Below, one piece after another: positions 1 through 7,928 of a DNA stretch of 17,809 nt. The translations under genes were made by a program, and so were the position numbers. The stretch is from Christensenella sp. UBA1259 (GTDB taxonomy: Bacteria; Bacillota; Clostridia; Christensenellales; Borkfalkiaceae), in NCBI GenBank assembly GCA_002308755.1, contig DBVR01000004.1, positions 1 through 17,809 on the forward strand, in the 5' to 3' direction. Under the pieces are notes generated by a model, which was not told the origin of the DNA, ran no database searches, and worked only from the letters and a program-made list of their open reading frames with translations. Positions within the stretch are counted from its first letter, which is position 1. Every line of letters starts with the position of its first letter.

Positions 1-437
1 TTGACGAAATGCACCGTCGCGCCCGTTACCTTTACCCCCCTATTTAGCGCGGCGCGGTGAACTTTAAGTCCGTAAAACCCTTCGCCGCAGAAAGACGGTA
101 TCAGCGACGGGTGAACGTTTAATATCCGTTCGGGATAAAGGTCTGTAAAATCTTTCGATAAAATTACCATAAATCCCGCGAGAACGATAAGGTCTATCCC
201 GCGTTTTCCGAGTTCTTCGGCGACGGTTTTTTCAAAGGTTTGTCTGTCGGTCTTTTCCACGACGACCGTTTCTATCCCCGCGTTCTTTGCGCGTACGAGC
301 GCATAGGCGTCCTTTTTGTTTGAAAGAACGAGCGAGATCTTCCCGTCTTTTATTATGCCGTTTTTCTCGGCGTCGATAAGCGCCTGCAAATTAGTTCCGC
401 CGCCCGAAACGAGAACGGCTACCTTTGCTTTTCTCAT
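1..437 (-). CDS. purN: Phosphoribosylglycinamide formyltransferase PurN, C-terminus cut by window edge
   Basis: PurN transfers a formyl group from 10-formyl-tetrahydrofolate to GAR, the third step of purine synthesis. About 145 N-terminal residues are present. Visible motifs are the N-terminal loop SGGGTNLQALID (residues about 11-22) and the catalytic NVHPSLIPSFCG segment, which carries the Asn and His of the N-x-H pair. The reading frame leaves the window at GATVHFV, so the conserved catalytic Asp that normally follows lies outside. The ATG at 437 overlaps the purM stop codon as ATGA, so translation is probably coupled and purN is the fifth visible gene of the operon. The family is usually about 190-210 residues, so roughly 50 are missing. 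Assignment is firm. Confidence 0.95.
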   Translation of the reverse strand, partial: MRKAKVAVLVSGGGTNLQALIDAEKNGIIKDGKISLVLSNKKDAYALVRAKNAGIETVVVEKTDRQTFEKTVAEELGKRGIDLIVLAGFMVILSKDFTDLYPERILNVHPSLIPSFCGEGFYGLKVHRAALNRGVKVTGATVHFV

Positions 438-1468
438 ACAAGAATCACTCCGTCGTCGGCTTTTACTACGCTTCCCAAAACGTAGGCGTTTACGCCCTGT
501 TTTTGAAGAATATCCACCGATTTTTCCGCGTCGCCTTTCGAAACGATCACGGTCATGCCTACGCCCATATTAAAGGTGTTGAACATATCCCTTTCGGGGA
601 TATCGCCTTTCTTTTTTATAAGGTCGAATATCGGCAATACCCGCACGTCCGTCTTTTTTATTTTTACCGAAAGCCCCTTGGGAAGCGATCTCGGTATATT
701 TTCGTAGAAACCGCCGCCCGTTATATGCGACACGCCTTTTACGTTTACCTTTCCGAAAAGTTCAAGCATAGGTTTAACGTATATGCAAGTGGGTGTAAGA
801 AGGGTTTCTCCGAGCGTTTTTCCGCCGAGTTCCGCGTATTTTTCGTTCAATTCGCCGTTATCCAGATCGAACACTTTGCGCACCAGCGAAAATCCGTTGG
901 AGTGAACGCCCGAAGATGGTAGGGCAAGTATAACGTCGCCTTCACATACCTTGTTTTTATCGATAATTTTATCTCTGTCGACGACGCCGACGGAAAACCC
1001 TGCGAGATCGTATTCGTCTTCGGGGTAGAATCCCGGCATTTCCGCCGTTTCGCCGCCGATAAGCGCGCTGCCCGATAAAACGCAGCCTTCCGCCACGCCC
1101 GAAACTATTTCGGCTATGCGTTCGGGGTGGTTCTTGCCGCAGGCGATATAGTCGAGAAAAAACAGCGGTTTCGCGCCGCAGCAAATAACGTCGTTGACGC
1201 ACATTGCCACGCAGTCGATACCCACCGTGTCGTGCTTATCCGAAAGAAACGCGAGTTTCAGTTTAGTTCCCACGCCGTCGGTACCCGACACTAAAACGGG
1301 GTGAGATATTCCCGTTAAATCGAGAGAAAACAGCCCCCCGAACCCCCCGATGGAGTCCGCGCCGCCTACCATAGTGCGGGCGATATGTTTTTTCATAAGT
1401 TCCACGGCTTTGTAACCCGCGGTTATATCAACGCCGGCTTTTTTGTAACTTTCGGAAAAACTCTTCAT
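434..1468 (-). CDS. purM: Phosphoribosylformylglycinamidine cyclo-ligase (AIR synthetase) PurM
   Basis: PurM closes the imidazole ring, converting FGAM plus ATP to AIR, the fifth step of purine synthesis. The 344-residue length is normal for the family. Recognisable blocks are GVDITAGYKAVELMK near the N-terminus, GTDGVGTKLK at about residues 63-72 (nucleotide-binding glycine-rich loop), CVNDVICCGAKPLFFLDY, and GGETAEMPGFY near residue 139. An AGGAG ribosome binding site lies in the 12-bp gap after purF, and the stop codon overlaps purN by ATGA. This tight packing supports co-transcription and coupled translation. Nothing looks broken or foreign. Confidence 0.97.
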   Translation of the reverse strand: MKSFSESYKKAGVDITAGYKAVELMKKHIARTMVGGADSIGGFGGLFSLDLTGISHPVLVSGTDGVGTKLKLAFLSDKHDTVGIDCVAMCVNDVICCGAKPLFFLDYIACGKNHPERIAEIVSGVAEGCVLSGSALIGGETAEMPGFYPEDEYDLAGFSVGVVDRDKIIDKNKVCEGDVILALPSSGVHSNGFSLVRKVFDLDNGELNEKYAELGGKTLGETLLTPTCIYVKPMLELFGKVNVKGVSHITGGGFYENIPRSLPKGLSVKIKKTDVRVLPIFDLIKKKGDIPERDMFNTFNMGVGMTVIVSKGDAEKSVDILQKQGVNAYVLGSVVKADDGVILV

Positions 1469-1480
1469 TTTTTCTCCTTT

Positions 1481-2902
1481 TTATTCTTTACCGTTCCAGC
1501 AGTAGGTACAGAGTTTGCAGGGGTTTATCCCTATTGCCTTTTCCATACCTTCTATGGACTGGAATTCCAGCGATTCGAAACCGAATTTATCGCAGATAGC
1601 CTTGCGCATTTTCTTTCCGCGCTCGGTATTGCCGTCGCTGTACTCGTCGAGATGCTTTAAGCCTTCTTCCCCTTCGAGTTCCACTATCACACGGCGGGTA
1701 ATGAGTTCCATGTCGCTTGTTGCACGAGAAAAGTTCAAGTATTTGCACCCGAACATTATGGGCGGACAAGCCGAACGCATATGTACGGCTTTCGCGCCGT
1801 TCTCGTATAAAAATTCGACGGTTTCTTTAAGTTGTGTGCCGCGTACGATGGAATCGTCCACGAACAGCAATTTCTTGTCTTCGATAAGTTGTTTTACGGG
1901 TATCTGCTTCATCTTGGCTATCTTGTTGCGGTCCACCTGTTTGTTGGGCAGAAAACTTCTCGACCACGTCGGCGTATACTTTATGTACGGACGGGCAAAG
2001 GGAAGTTTGCTTTCGTTGGAATAGCCGATGGCGTGCGGAGTTCCGGAATCGGGCACGCCGCAGACGTAATCGACGTCGGGAAGGGTTTTTCTCTTCTTTT
2101 CTTCTTTGGCGAGAAGTTCTCCGTTCCTGTACCGCATTTCTTCTACGTTAACGCCTTCGTAACAGGAAGTAGGGTACCCGTAGTAAGTCCAAAGGAAAGA
2201 ACATATCCGCATTTCTTCCGTCGGGGGAAGGAGTTGTTTTACGCCTTTCGCCGTTATTTCGACTATTTCGTTCGGTCCTAATTCACAGTAGTCCCGATAA
2301 CCCATTTTCTGGTAAGCGAAAGACTCGAAGGAAACGCAGAACCCCGTCCCGTTTTCACCTATTAGAACGGGCAATCTACCTTTCCCGTCGCGGGCGGCGA
2401 TAAGCGTTCCGTCTTCCTTTAATATAAGGATAGAAGCCGTTCCGTCTATTTCTTTTCTTGCAAAGTCCAACCCTTCCACGAAATCCCGCTTGCCGTTTAT
2501 GAGCGCGGCGATAAGTTCGGTGGAGTTGATATCCCCGCCGGAAGCGGCGGAAAAATGTCCGCCGTCTTCGAGATGTTTTGCTATAAGTTCCGCGGCGTTG
2601 TTTATTACGCCCACGAGACATATCGCGTAAGTCCCAAGGTGCGAGCGTATCACGAGCGGTTGCGGGTCGTAGTCGCTTATAACGCCGATTGCGGCGGTGC
2701 CTTTCATTTCACTTAAAATGTGTTCGAACTTCGTCCTGAAAGGCGCGTTTTCCAAATTATGTATTTTTCTTTTCAGTCCGAATTCCTTATCGTAAACGAC
2801 GACTCCGCCTATCTTGGTTCCGAGATGCGAGTGATAATCTGTTCCGAAAAACACGTCGCATACGCAGTCTTTGCGTGAAACTACGCCGAAAAAAGCTCCC
2901 AT
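1481..2902 (-). CDS. purF: Amidophosphoribosyltransferase-like PurF lacking the catalytic N-terminal Cys
   Basis: PurF makes phosphoribosylamine from PRPP, the committed purine step, normally with ammonia from a glutaminase domain whose nucleophile is Cys1. This 473-residue protein keeps the phosphoribosyltransferase half, including the PRPP loop VDDSIVRGTQL, and ends with CKLCTYCWNGKE, resembling the CxxC ligands of Bacillus-type 4Fe-4S PurF. The N-terminus reads MGAFFGVV where CG-[IV]-[FV]-G-I is expected, so Gly replaces Cys. The usual HRGQ motif reads HLGT (in DYHSHLGTK). An AGGAG site lies 8 bases before the ATG, and no in-frame upstream start could restore a Cys. The gene sits 18 bp after purC. 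The operon position makes a role in this step likely, but glutamine use is doubtful: ammonia-dependent activity is an inference. Confidence 0.9.
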   Translation of the reverse strand: MGAFFGVVSRKDCVCDVFFGTDYHSHLGTKIGGVVVYDKEFGLKRKIHNLENAPFRTKFEHILSEMKGTAAIGVISDYDPQPLVIRSHLGTYAICLVGVINNAAELIAKHLEDGGHFSAASGGDINSTELIAALINGKRDFVEGLDFARKEIDGTASILILKEDGTLIAARDGKGRLPVLIGENGTGFCVSFESFAYQKMGYRDYCELGPNEIVEITAKGVKQLLPPTEEMRICSFLWTYYGYPTSCYEGVNVEEMRYRNGELLAKEEKKRKTLPDVDYVCGVPDSGTPHAIGYSNESKLPFARPYIKYTPTWSRSFLPNKQVDRNKIAKMKQIPVKQLIEDKKLLFVDDSIVRGTQLKETVEFLYENGAKAVHMRSACPPIMFGCKYLNFSRATSDMELITRRVIVELEGEEGLKHLDEYSDGNTERGKKMRKAICDKFGFESLEFQSIEGMEKAIGINPCKLCTYCWNGKE

Positions 2903-2920
2903 ATATTTTCTCCTTTCGTA

Positions 2921-3631
2921 TCAGCCCAAAACTCTTTTCATCATTTCTCTGTAAGCGTCTTCCACGCCGCCCATATCCCTTCTGAAACGGTCTTTGTCGA
3001 GTTTTTCGTGCGTGGTCGCGTCCCAGAAACGGCAGGTGTCGGGGGATATCTCGTCGGCAAGAACGATCTTTCCGTCGCGTGTTTTGCCGAATTCGAGTTT
3101 AAAGTCGACGAGTTCCACGTTTATTGACGCAAAATATTTTACCAAAAACGCGTTTATTTTAAGCGCGAGATAGGCTATGGTTTTCAGTTCTTCTTCCGTG
3201 CAGTATTCCATAGCGAGAATATGATATTCGTTGACCATAGGATCGTCCAACGCGTCGCATTTATAGCAGTATTCTATCACGGTGCGTTTCATCGGCGTGC
3301 CTTCGGGGATACCTAAGCGCTTGGATAAAGATCCCGCCGCGATATTTCTTACGATAACTTCAAGCGGTACGATAGAAACCTTTTTTACCGCCGTCTCCCG
3401 CTCGGAAAGTTCCTTAACGTAATGGGTTGGGATACCTTCCTTTTCGAGTTTTTCCATAAGGAAATTACTCATACGGTTGTTGACGACGCCCTTTCCGGCG
3501 ATCGTGCCTTTTTTCGCGCCGTTAAAAGCCGTCGCGTCGTCCTTATACGAAACGATAACGAGGTCGGGATCGTTCGTTGCGAATACCTTTTTCGCCTTTC
3601 CTTCGTAAAGCTGTTCTTTTTTCTCGAGCAT
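2921..3631 (-). CDS. purC: SAICAR synthetase PurC
   Basis: PurC ligates aspartate to CAIR using ATP, giving SAICAR. The 236-residue single-domain form is typical of bacteria. Seen in the sequence: QLYEGKAKKVF at residues 7-17 (ATP-binding strand and loop), EVIVRNIAAGSLSKRLG at about 92-108, ELVDFKLEFGKT, and ADEISPDTCRFWD (substrate and metal binding). The start follows an AGGAGG ribosome binding site 5 bases upstream. The 49-bp gap to purE contains a terminator-like hairpin, so purC and the genes beyond it may be made at a lower level than purE. Confidence 0.97.
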   Translation of the reverse strand: MLEKKEQLYEGKAKKVFATNDPDLVIVSYKDDATAFNGAKKGTIAGKGVVNNRMSNFLMEKLEKEGIPTHYVKELSERETAVKKVSIVPLEVIVRNIAAGSLSKRLGIPEGTPMKRTVIEYCYKCDALDDPMVNEYHILAMEYCTEEELKTIAYLALKINAFLVKYFASINVELVDFKLEFGKTRDGKIVLADEISPDTCRFWDATTHEKLDKDRFRRDMGGVEDAYREMMKRVLG

Positions 3632-3658
3632 AGTTGCCTCCTGTTTTTGGTATCATTT

Positions 3659-3686
3659 AAAAAAACCGTAGGTTTATTGCCTACAG
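3659..3686 (-). terminator. Terminator-like hairpin between purE and purC
   Basis: Read on the minus strand, CTGTAGG and CCTACGG form a 7-bp stem (one G-U wobble) around a CAATAAA loop, followed at once by seven Ts (plus strand A at 3659-3665). The purE stop codon TAG is inside the 5' arm. Because purC-F-M-N follow in the same direction with short gaps, this is more likely a partial terminator or processing site that sets the purE to purC ratio than the operon end. Confidence 0.65.
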
Positions 3687-4190
3687 TTTTATATCCGTAT
3701 TGAACTTTCGTCCTATTTCCGCGTTCTTTTCCAAGACTTTCTGCGCGCTTTTCAGGCGGACGTCTTCCGCCTTTCTGTAAAGCTTGTCGTCCGACACGCC
3801 GAGTATCTCGATTGCGAGAGTCGCGGCGTTCGCCGCCCCGTCGATCGCAACGGTGGCGACCGGAACGCCCGAGGGCATCTGTACGGTGGAAAGTAAAGCG
3901 TCCAACCCGCCGAGCCCCGCGCTTTTTATCGGGACACCTATAACGGGAAGGGTAGTGTTAGCGGCGACGGCGCCCGCAAGATGCGCGGACATTCCCGCCG
4001 CGGCGATTATCACGCCGAACCCTTTCTCCCTTGCGGTCGAAGCAAAAACCTTCACTTCTTCAGGCGTTCTGTGCGCGGAAAGGACGTGAACTTCAAAGGG
4101 AACGCCGTACGAAGAAAGCACGTCGATCGCCTTCTGTACGACGGGCAGATCGCTGTCGCTTCCCATTATTATACCGACTTTCCTTTCCAT
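3681..4190 (-). CDS. purE: N5-carboxyaminoimidazole ribonucleotide mutase PurE (class I)
   Basis: PurE converts N5-CAIR to CAIR. The 169-residue length and motifs fit the bacterial class I enzyme: GSDSDLPVVQKA at residues 9-20 (phosphate loop), SAHRTPEEV at about 39-47 (catalytic His), and GMSAHLAGAVAANTTLPVIGVP. It is the first gene of the pur operon, with an AGGAG site 7 bases before ATG and a promoter about 50 bp upstream. No purK is visible in the window; class I enzymes normally partner with PurK, so it may be encoded elsewhere. The stop codon lies within the stem of the downstream hairpin. Confidence 0.97.
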   Translation of the reverse strand: MERKVGIIMGSDSDLPVVQKAIDVLSSYGVPFEVHVLSAHRTPEEVKVFASTAREKGFGVIIAAAGMSAHLAGAVAANTTLPVIGVPIKSAGLGGLDALLSTVQMPSGVPVATVAIDGAANAATLAIEILGVSDDKLYRKAEDVRLKSAQKVLEKNAEIGRKFNTDIKL

Positions 4191-4240
4191 TATTTTCTCC
4201 TTTTCCGCGCCGAAGGACGTTTATCTTCCGAACACATATA

Positions 4241-4270
4241 ATTATAATAAAGAAAGCCGCAAATTGTCAA
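4241..4270 (-). promoter_or_regulatory. Promoter of the pur operon
   Basis: On the minus strand there is TTGACA (4270-4265), an 18-bp spacer and TATAAT (4246-4241), about 50 bp before the purE ATG. The leader would be only about 45 nt, too short for a purine riboswitch. CCGAAC at 4228-4233 (plus strand), just downstream of the start, resembles the core of a Bacillus PurR box. Only one copy is seen, so PurR control is a weak suggestion. Confidence 0.75.
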
Positions 4271-4330
4271 ACGAATTATAGGGCGTTTTCGTCTCTTTTC
4301 CCCCTATATTTTATTTCGGCGACCGACGGG

Positions 4331-4855
4331 TTACGAATCGTAGAAATCTTTTCCGCCTTCCGCCTTCAGCCTTTCGGTTTCGGGGTATTTAAAGATATCG
4401 CCGTTTTCGGCGTTTGCTTCGAGATATTGAACGAATTCTTTTGCGTACCGTTTGGCAAGGACAAGGTCGTGCATGCGGTAACACCCGCAGTTTACGGGCG
4501 TGGCACCCGGCACTTCCCGAGTATCTTTCACCGATCGGAAGGCTTTAAGAATAAGTCCGTAAAGTTCTTTGGGGGCGCGGTTACCTTTGAGTATGAGATA
4601 AAAACCCGTAAGACAGCCCATAGGTCCCCAGTAGATAATTTCGTCTTTCCAGTCGGGTTCGTTGCGAAGGAAGGTCGCGATAATATGTTCGAGCGAGTGC
4701 ATTGCGGAAACGTCTATAACAGGTTCTCTGTTAGGTCTTTTAAGCCTTACGTCGTAGGTCGTAACCGAATATTCGCCCACGCGGTCGACTCTGCTTACGA
4801 AAATACCGGGGATAATGCGAGTGTGATCTATCGAAAAACTTTGTATCAGTTCCAT
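4331..4855 (-). CDS. luxS: S-ribosylhomocysteine lyase LuxS
   Basis: LuxS cleaves S-ribosylhomocysteine to homocysteine and DPD, the precursor of the AI-2 signal, as part of the activated methyl cycle. The 174-residue protein shows the metal-binding HSLEH motif at residues 53-57, the catalytic Cys81 in GCLTGFY, and Cys123 in NCGCYRMHD, at the position of the third zinc ligand. All key residues are present. An AGGAG site precedes the ATG and a near-consensus promoter lies just upstream. It shares the strand with the pur operon, and I see no clear terminator between them, so read-through into purE is possible although purE has its own promoter. Confidence 0.96.
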   Translation of the reverse strand: MELIQSFSIDHTRIIPGIFVSRVDRVGEYSVTTYDVRLKRPNREPVIDVSAMHSLEHIIATFLRNEPDWKDEIIYWGPMGCLTGFYLILKGNRAPKELYGLILKAFRSVKDTREVPGATPVNCGCYRMHDLVLAKRYAKEFVQYLEANAENGDIFKYPETERLKAEGGKDFYDS

Positions 4856-4905
4856 TTTTATCTCCTTTTTTCTTCCGTCGTTTTATCGCCGACGATTACT
4901 CTATT

Positions 4906-4934
4906 ATTTTAATTTTTAAATTGATTTTTGTCAA
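4906..4934 (-). promoter_or_regulatory. Promoter of luxS
   Basis: The minus strand carries TTGACA (4934-4929), a 17-bp spacer and TAAAAT (4911-4906), about 50 bp before the luxS ATG. The short leader contains a small CGTCG/CGACG stem but is too short for a SAM-family riboswitch. Confidence 0.8.
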
Positions 4935-4997
4935 GTTAAACGGCACGGGGGGAGAGTGCGTTACCACCGAAAGCCCATCCCGATTGAAGCGGACATC

Positions 4998-5028
4998 AAA
5001 AAATCCCACCGCCATAGGGCGGTGGGAT
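4998..5028 (-). terminator. Intrinsic terminator after the phosphatase gene (ATCCCACCGCC family)
   Basis: A perfect 11-bp stem (arms 5003-5013 and 5018-5028) encloses a 4-base loop and is followed on the minus strand by six Ts. It lies about 60 bp after the phosphatase stop codon. The ATCCCACCGCC arm recurs in both copies of the 68-bp repeat at 9860 and 12757, so this terminator belongs to a dispersed sequence family. Confidence 0.9.
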
Positions 5029-5089
5029 AGCACGAACGGTATTGTTGCCGTGTTTACGGTATCTTATTGTTAACGCAATTCGCCGAAAG

Positions 5090-6361
5090 TTACTCCACCA
5101 TAATATCTATAATCGCCTGAATATCGGCGTCGGTTAATCCCACGTCGGTTTTAAGATAATTCTTTATCGCGGTAGAAAGTTTTCCGTCTTCGCCCGCATA
5201 GCTGTACATCAGTCCTTTATACAAGAGTCCTATCGCTATATAATTGCCGTCTCTCGTAACGAAACCGTCGTCGGTAAAATAATATTTTCCGGTCGTTCTG
5301 TCCAGATCGATATTAGACCGCCATCTCTTTCCGGCCATATTTATCGAAGTCAACTCGAAATCTCTGTAAAGATCGCCTAATTCCACGCCCAGCAAACCTT
5401 CTAGTAAAAACGCGAACGTTCCCGTCCTGTCCGCACCGGACGTACAGTGGAACAGAATCGGATAATTCGATTCGTCGGTGTAAAGTTTGAAGGCGTTATA
5501 CAGCGCGTCGGCGTAACTCTGTTGGAACGGGGCGCGCCCGTGGCGTTTTGCTTCTATCTGTTCGGGGGTCAACAAGTCGTAAAACGACTTATCTTTCAGC
5601 ACGTAATCGCCTTGCATGATGCCCGCTTGAAGATAATTTATATTGAACCCGCTTGGAACTACGGAACTCGTATAATCGCTGCCTGCCCTTAAATCTATTT
5701 CCCATTTTATTCCCAAGTCGGTCAGGGCGTTGCCGCAGCCGCTGTTCAATTCGCCGGAACGGTAAGTCAATCCGTACTTGATGGTTTTCCCGTCTTCTGT
5801 CGTCCAACCGCCGAGATCTCTCATATTATTGATGGAAGCCACCTTAAACGATCTTACGTAGTTAACGATTCTGAAACTGTCCGTCGCCGTCTCGTTTCCC
5901 AGATTATCCGTTATTTTATAATAGTACTCTCCGGGCAAAAGGTCTTCTACCGAACACGCACGTTTCGTCGTCGTTACGGAACGTATTTCGTTGCTGAAAT
6001 CGTCCTTGTCGGAAATGACGAGAGTAAAAGAGTTTGCGTCCTTTATGGTGCTGCCCCACCTGAACGCAACTTTTTTCGATGCCACGGACAACAGTTTCAG
6101 AGAATCGTTGTTATAGAGCCATTCGGCGATATCGCTTTCTTCCGTAAAACCGAGATAAGTGGAAAATTCGGTGGGCGATAAACTGATTTCACTCCCGCCG
6201 TAGGGATAGGTTATTATAAACTCTTCCGTATCTTCCGGAATCGTGTCTTCAGGCACGGTGTCATCCGGTACGTCCGCATTGTTCACACCACACGCCGTAA
6301 ATACGAGCGTGTAACTTAACGCAATTACAAGACTCATCAACAGTACGAGTAGTTTTTTCAT
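5090..6361 (-). CDS. Lipoprotein tyrosine-phosphatase-like protein
   Basis: This 423-residue protein is predicted to sit on the outside of the cell as a lipoprotein. Residues 1-24 form a signal peptide ending at FTAC, with Cys24 as the likely lipidated residue. An acidic Pro/Asp/Glu/Thr linker follows (about 25-48), then a beta-rich, fibronectin-like part (about 50-165), then a tyrosine/dual-specificity phosphatase domain. That domain shows NMRDLGG (about 179-185), EIDLR (about 221-225) and the P-loop HCTSGADRTG with nucleophile Cys306 and Arg312 (C-x5-R). The order matches the Y_phosphatase3-type family. The start has a GGGGAGG site and a promoter upstream, and a terminator follows, so it is probably monocistronic. 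The substrate is unknown; protein, phosphoinositide or other phosphoesters are all possible. Confidence 0.85.
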   Translation of the reverse strand: MKKLLVLLMSLVIALSYTLVFTACGVNNADVPDDTVPEDTIPEDTEEFIITYPYGGSEISLSPTEFSTYLGFTEESDIAEWLYNNDSLKLLSVASKKVAFRWGSTIKDANSFTLVISDKDDFSNEIRSVTTTKRACSVEDLLPGEYYYKITDNLGNETATDSFRIVNYVRSFKVASINNMRDLGGWTTEDGKTIKYGLTYRSGELNSGCGNALTDLGIKWEIDLRAGSDYTSSVVPSGFNINYLQAGIMQGDYVLKDKSFYDLLTPEQIEAKRHGRAPFQQSYADALYNAFKLYTDESNYPILFHCTSGADRTGTFAFLLEGLLGVELGDLYRDFELTSINMAGKRWRSNIDLDRTTGKYYFTDDGFVTRDGNYIAIGLLYKGLMYSYAGEDGKLSTAIKNYLKTDVGLTDADIQAIIDIMVE

Positions 6362-6447
6362 ACGTCCTCCCCAAAATCGGTACGTTCCGTTCTTAAAGCG
6401 ATCCGCATCCGACCGTATATATATTCCGTGTACGTTCCTTCAATTTC

Positions 6448-6476
6448 AAATTAAACGCATATTCTGCCTTTGTCAA
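6448..6476 (-). promoter_or_regulatory. Promoter of the phosphatase lipoprotein gene
   Basis: The minus strand shows TTGACA (6476-6471), a 17-bp spacer and TAATTT (6453-6448), about 85 bp before the ATG. The rest of the 6362-6604 gap is AT-rich. It holds small hairpins near 6555-6600 that lack a good T-run, so I could not identify a terminator for the oxidoreductase gene. Confidence 0.65.
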
Positions 6477-6604
6477 TAGCGTAATTCAAACCGTCGTGGT
6501 TTCGTATTGAAATCCCTTAATTAACATAATATATATACGTTTCGTTTTTTCGCCGTTACGTCGGCAAAAGGCTTTTTCCCGCGCGTTTGCACGGCAAAAA
6601 ACGC

Positions 6605-7870
6605 TTATCGGTTCATCGTTCTGTAATCTAGAACTTCCCACTCGGCAGGAGGATCGCCCAAATCGGGAACTTCCATGACAGCGCCGCCCGAAAGCGCGGA
6701 CTTATGCGCGGTTAATCCCGGCAAATTATACCTTGCTACCGCCCAGATATTCGTAGGCGACAGTTTGCCCGTTTCATACGCACGACAGAAATCGTCCACA
6801 AGGAAGTGATGCGTGCCGTTATGTCTGTTCGGCAAGCCTTCAAACTCTTTGGGCAGTCTTTCCGTCGGCTGTATGGGCGAAGTTTCGTCGAAACCGCCGC
6901 TGTCCGCTATATTCTGGATCGCTTTACCGTAATCGGTTTTCATAAGATTATAGATGGATTTGGGTTGCAGTTTCTCGGAAACGTCTTTCATTATCACCTT
7001 TCCGTACCTTTCGGGATCCCAGACCGATTGATGGTGGTGCGCTACCGAAAATTCGTATCCGCCGTCCGTGCCGTAAAACTGGGTAATATACGTTTCGGGC
7101 GACATCCAACCTACGCAACGGTTTTCGCTTATCCTTACGATACCGCCGTTGGAAAGTTCCATAAGCATACTTTCGCAGGCAAACGGGTTGTCGTAATTGT
7201 TTTGCCCGTCGGTGCCGTAGATATCCGTTCTCGGGCTTCCCGCAAAACCCAACGCCACGACTTTTTTTGCGTACACGCCGGGCATTGCGCTTAAAACCAT
7301 CGAAGTTGAGTGAGTCGGGTAGAAAAACGGGGGAATACCCGCAAATCTTTTCCAGTCGTCGCCGCCGGAACTTCTGAAACTGTTCTCCATATTACGGATA
7401 TCGTGATTATATTGCGCCTCGGCATAAACGAATTTACCGAACGTACCTTTCTTAAACTCTTCTCTGCAATAAATCGCGGGGGCGCGGTAAAAGCCCGTTT
7501 CGCCCATAGAATAAGTAAGTCCAGTTTCCCTGACAAGCCTCGCGATTTCCTTAATTTCTTCGAAAGATACGGCGCACGGTACGGAAGAATAAACGTTCTT
7601 GCCCGCTTTTAGCGCGTCGATCACCATTTGCCCGTGTTTGAAGCGTTGCGTGAATATTGCCACTGCATTTATATCTTCCGATTTAAGAGCGTATTCGAAA
7701 CTTTCGCATCTTTCCACGCCGAACCTTGTCGCAAAGTCTTCTTCTCTGTCTTTTTTCAGGTCGCAGACGTACACTTTTTCCACGACGGGATGCGCCTTAA
7801 AGAGCGGTACGAAAAACTGCGAGAATCTTCCGCAACCGACTATAACGATTTTTAACTTTTCTTTACCCAT
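6605..7870 (-). CDS. Gfo/Idh/MocA-family NAD(P)-dependent oxidoreductase
   Basis: The family oxidises or reduces sugars, inositols and related compounds. The N-terminal Rossmann fold shows IVIVGCGRFSQFF at about residues 8-20. The position of the family's EKP motif reads SVP (residues 96-98 in GKNVYSSVPCA), so the usual catalytic lysine is replaced by Val. The C-terminal half has the expected alpha/beta layout, with YPTHSTSM and GTHHFLVDDFCRAYETGK near the end. I chose the ATG at 7870, giving 421 residues, because AAAGGA lies 8 bases upstream of it. The ATG at 7879 overlaps that site. The gene is 58 bp after the DMT transporter and probably shares its transcript. The substrate cannot be told from sequence; some family members with a changed EKP motif may use a different mechanism. 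Confidence 0.88.
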   Translation of the reverse strand: MGKEKLKIVIVGCGRFSQFFVPLFKAHPVVEKVYVCDLKKDREEDFATRFGVERCESFEYALKSEDINAVAIFTQRFKHGQMVIDALKAGKNVYSSVPCAVSFEEIKEIARLVRETGLTYSMGETGFYRAPAIYCREEFKKGTFGKFVYAEAQYNHDIRNMENSFRSSGGDDWKRFAGIPPFFYPTHSTSMVLSAMPGVYAKKVVALGFAGSPRTDIYGTDGQNNYDNPFACESMLMELSNGGIVRISENRCVGWMSPETYITQFYGTDGGYEFSVAHHHQSVWDPERYGKVIMKDVSEKLQPKSIYNLMKTDYGKAIQNIADSGGFDETSPIQPTERLPKEFEGLPNRHNGTHHFLVDDFCRAYETGKLSPTNIWAVARYNLPGLTAHKSALSGGAVMEVPDLGDPPAEWEVLDYRTMNR

Positions 7871-7928
7871 AGTTACCATCCTTTCCGAAAATTAAAAACG
7901 GCTTTGAACGTCATTATTTTCAATTCGG

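Noticed and set aside
4191..4240. Purine riboswitch ahead of purE
   Set aside because: The leader from the predicted transcription start is about 45 nt, too short, and no riboswitch core or terminator is seen.
4031..4912. 293-residue plus-strand open frame over purE, the pur promoter and luxS
   Set aside because: It runs antisense to two certain genes and their promoters, shows no recognisable domain, and is explained by the CpG-rich codon pattern of the opposite strand.
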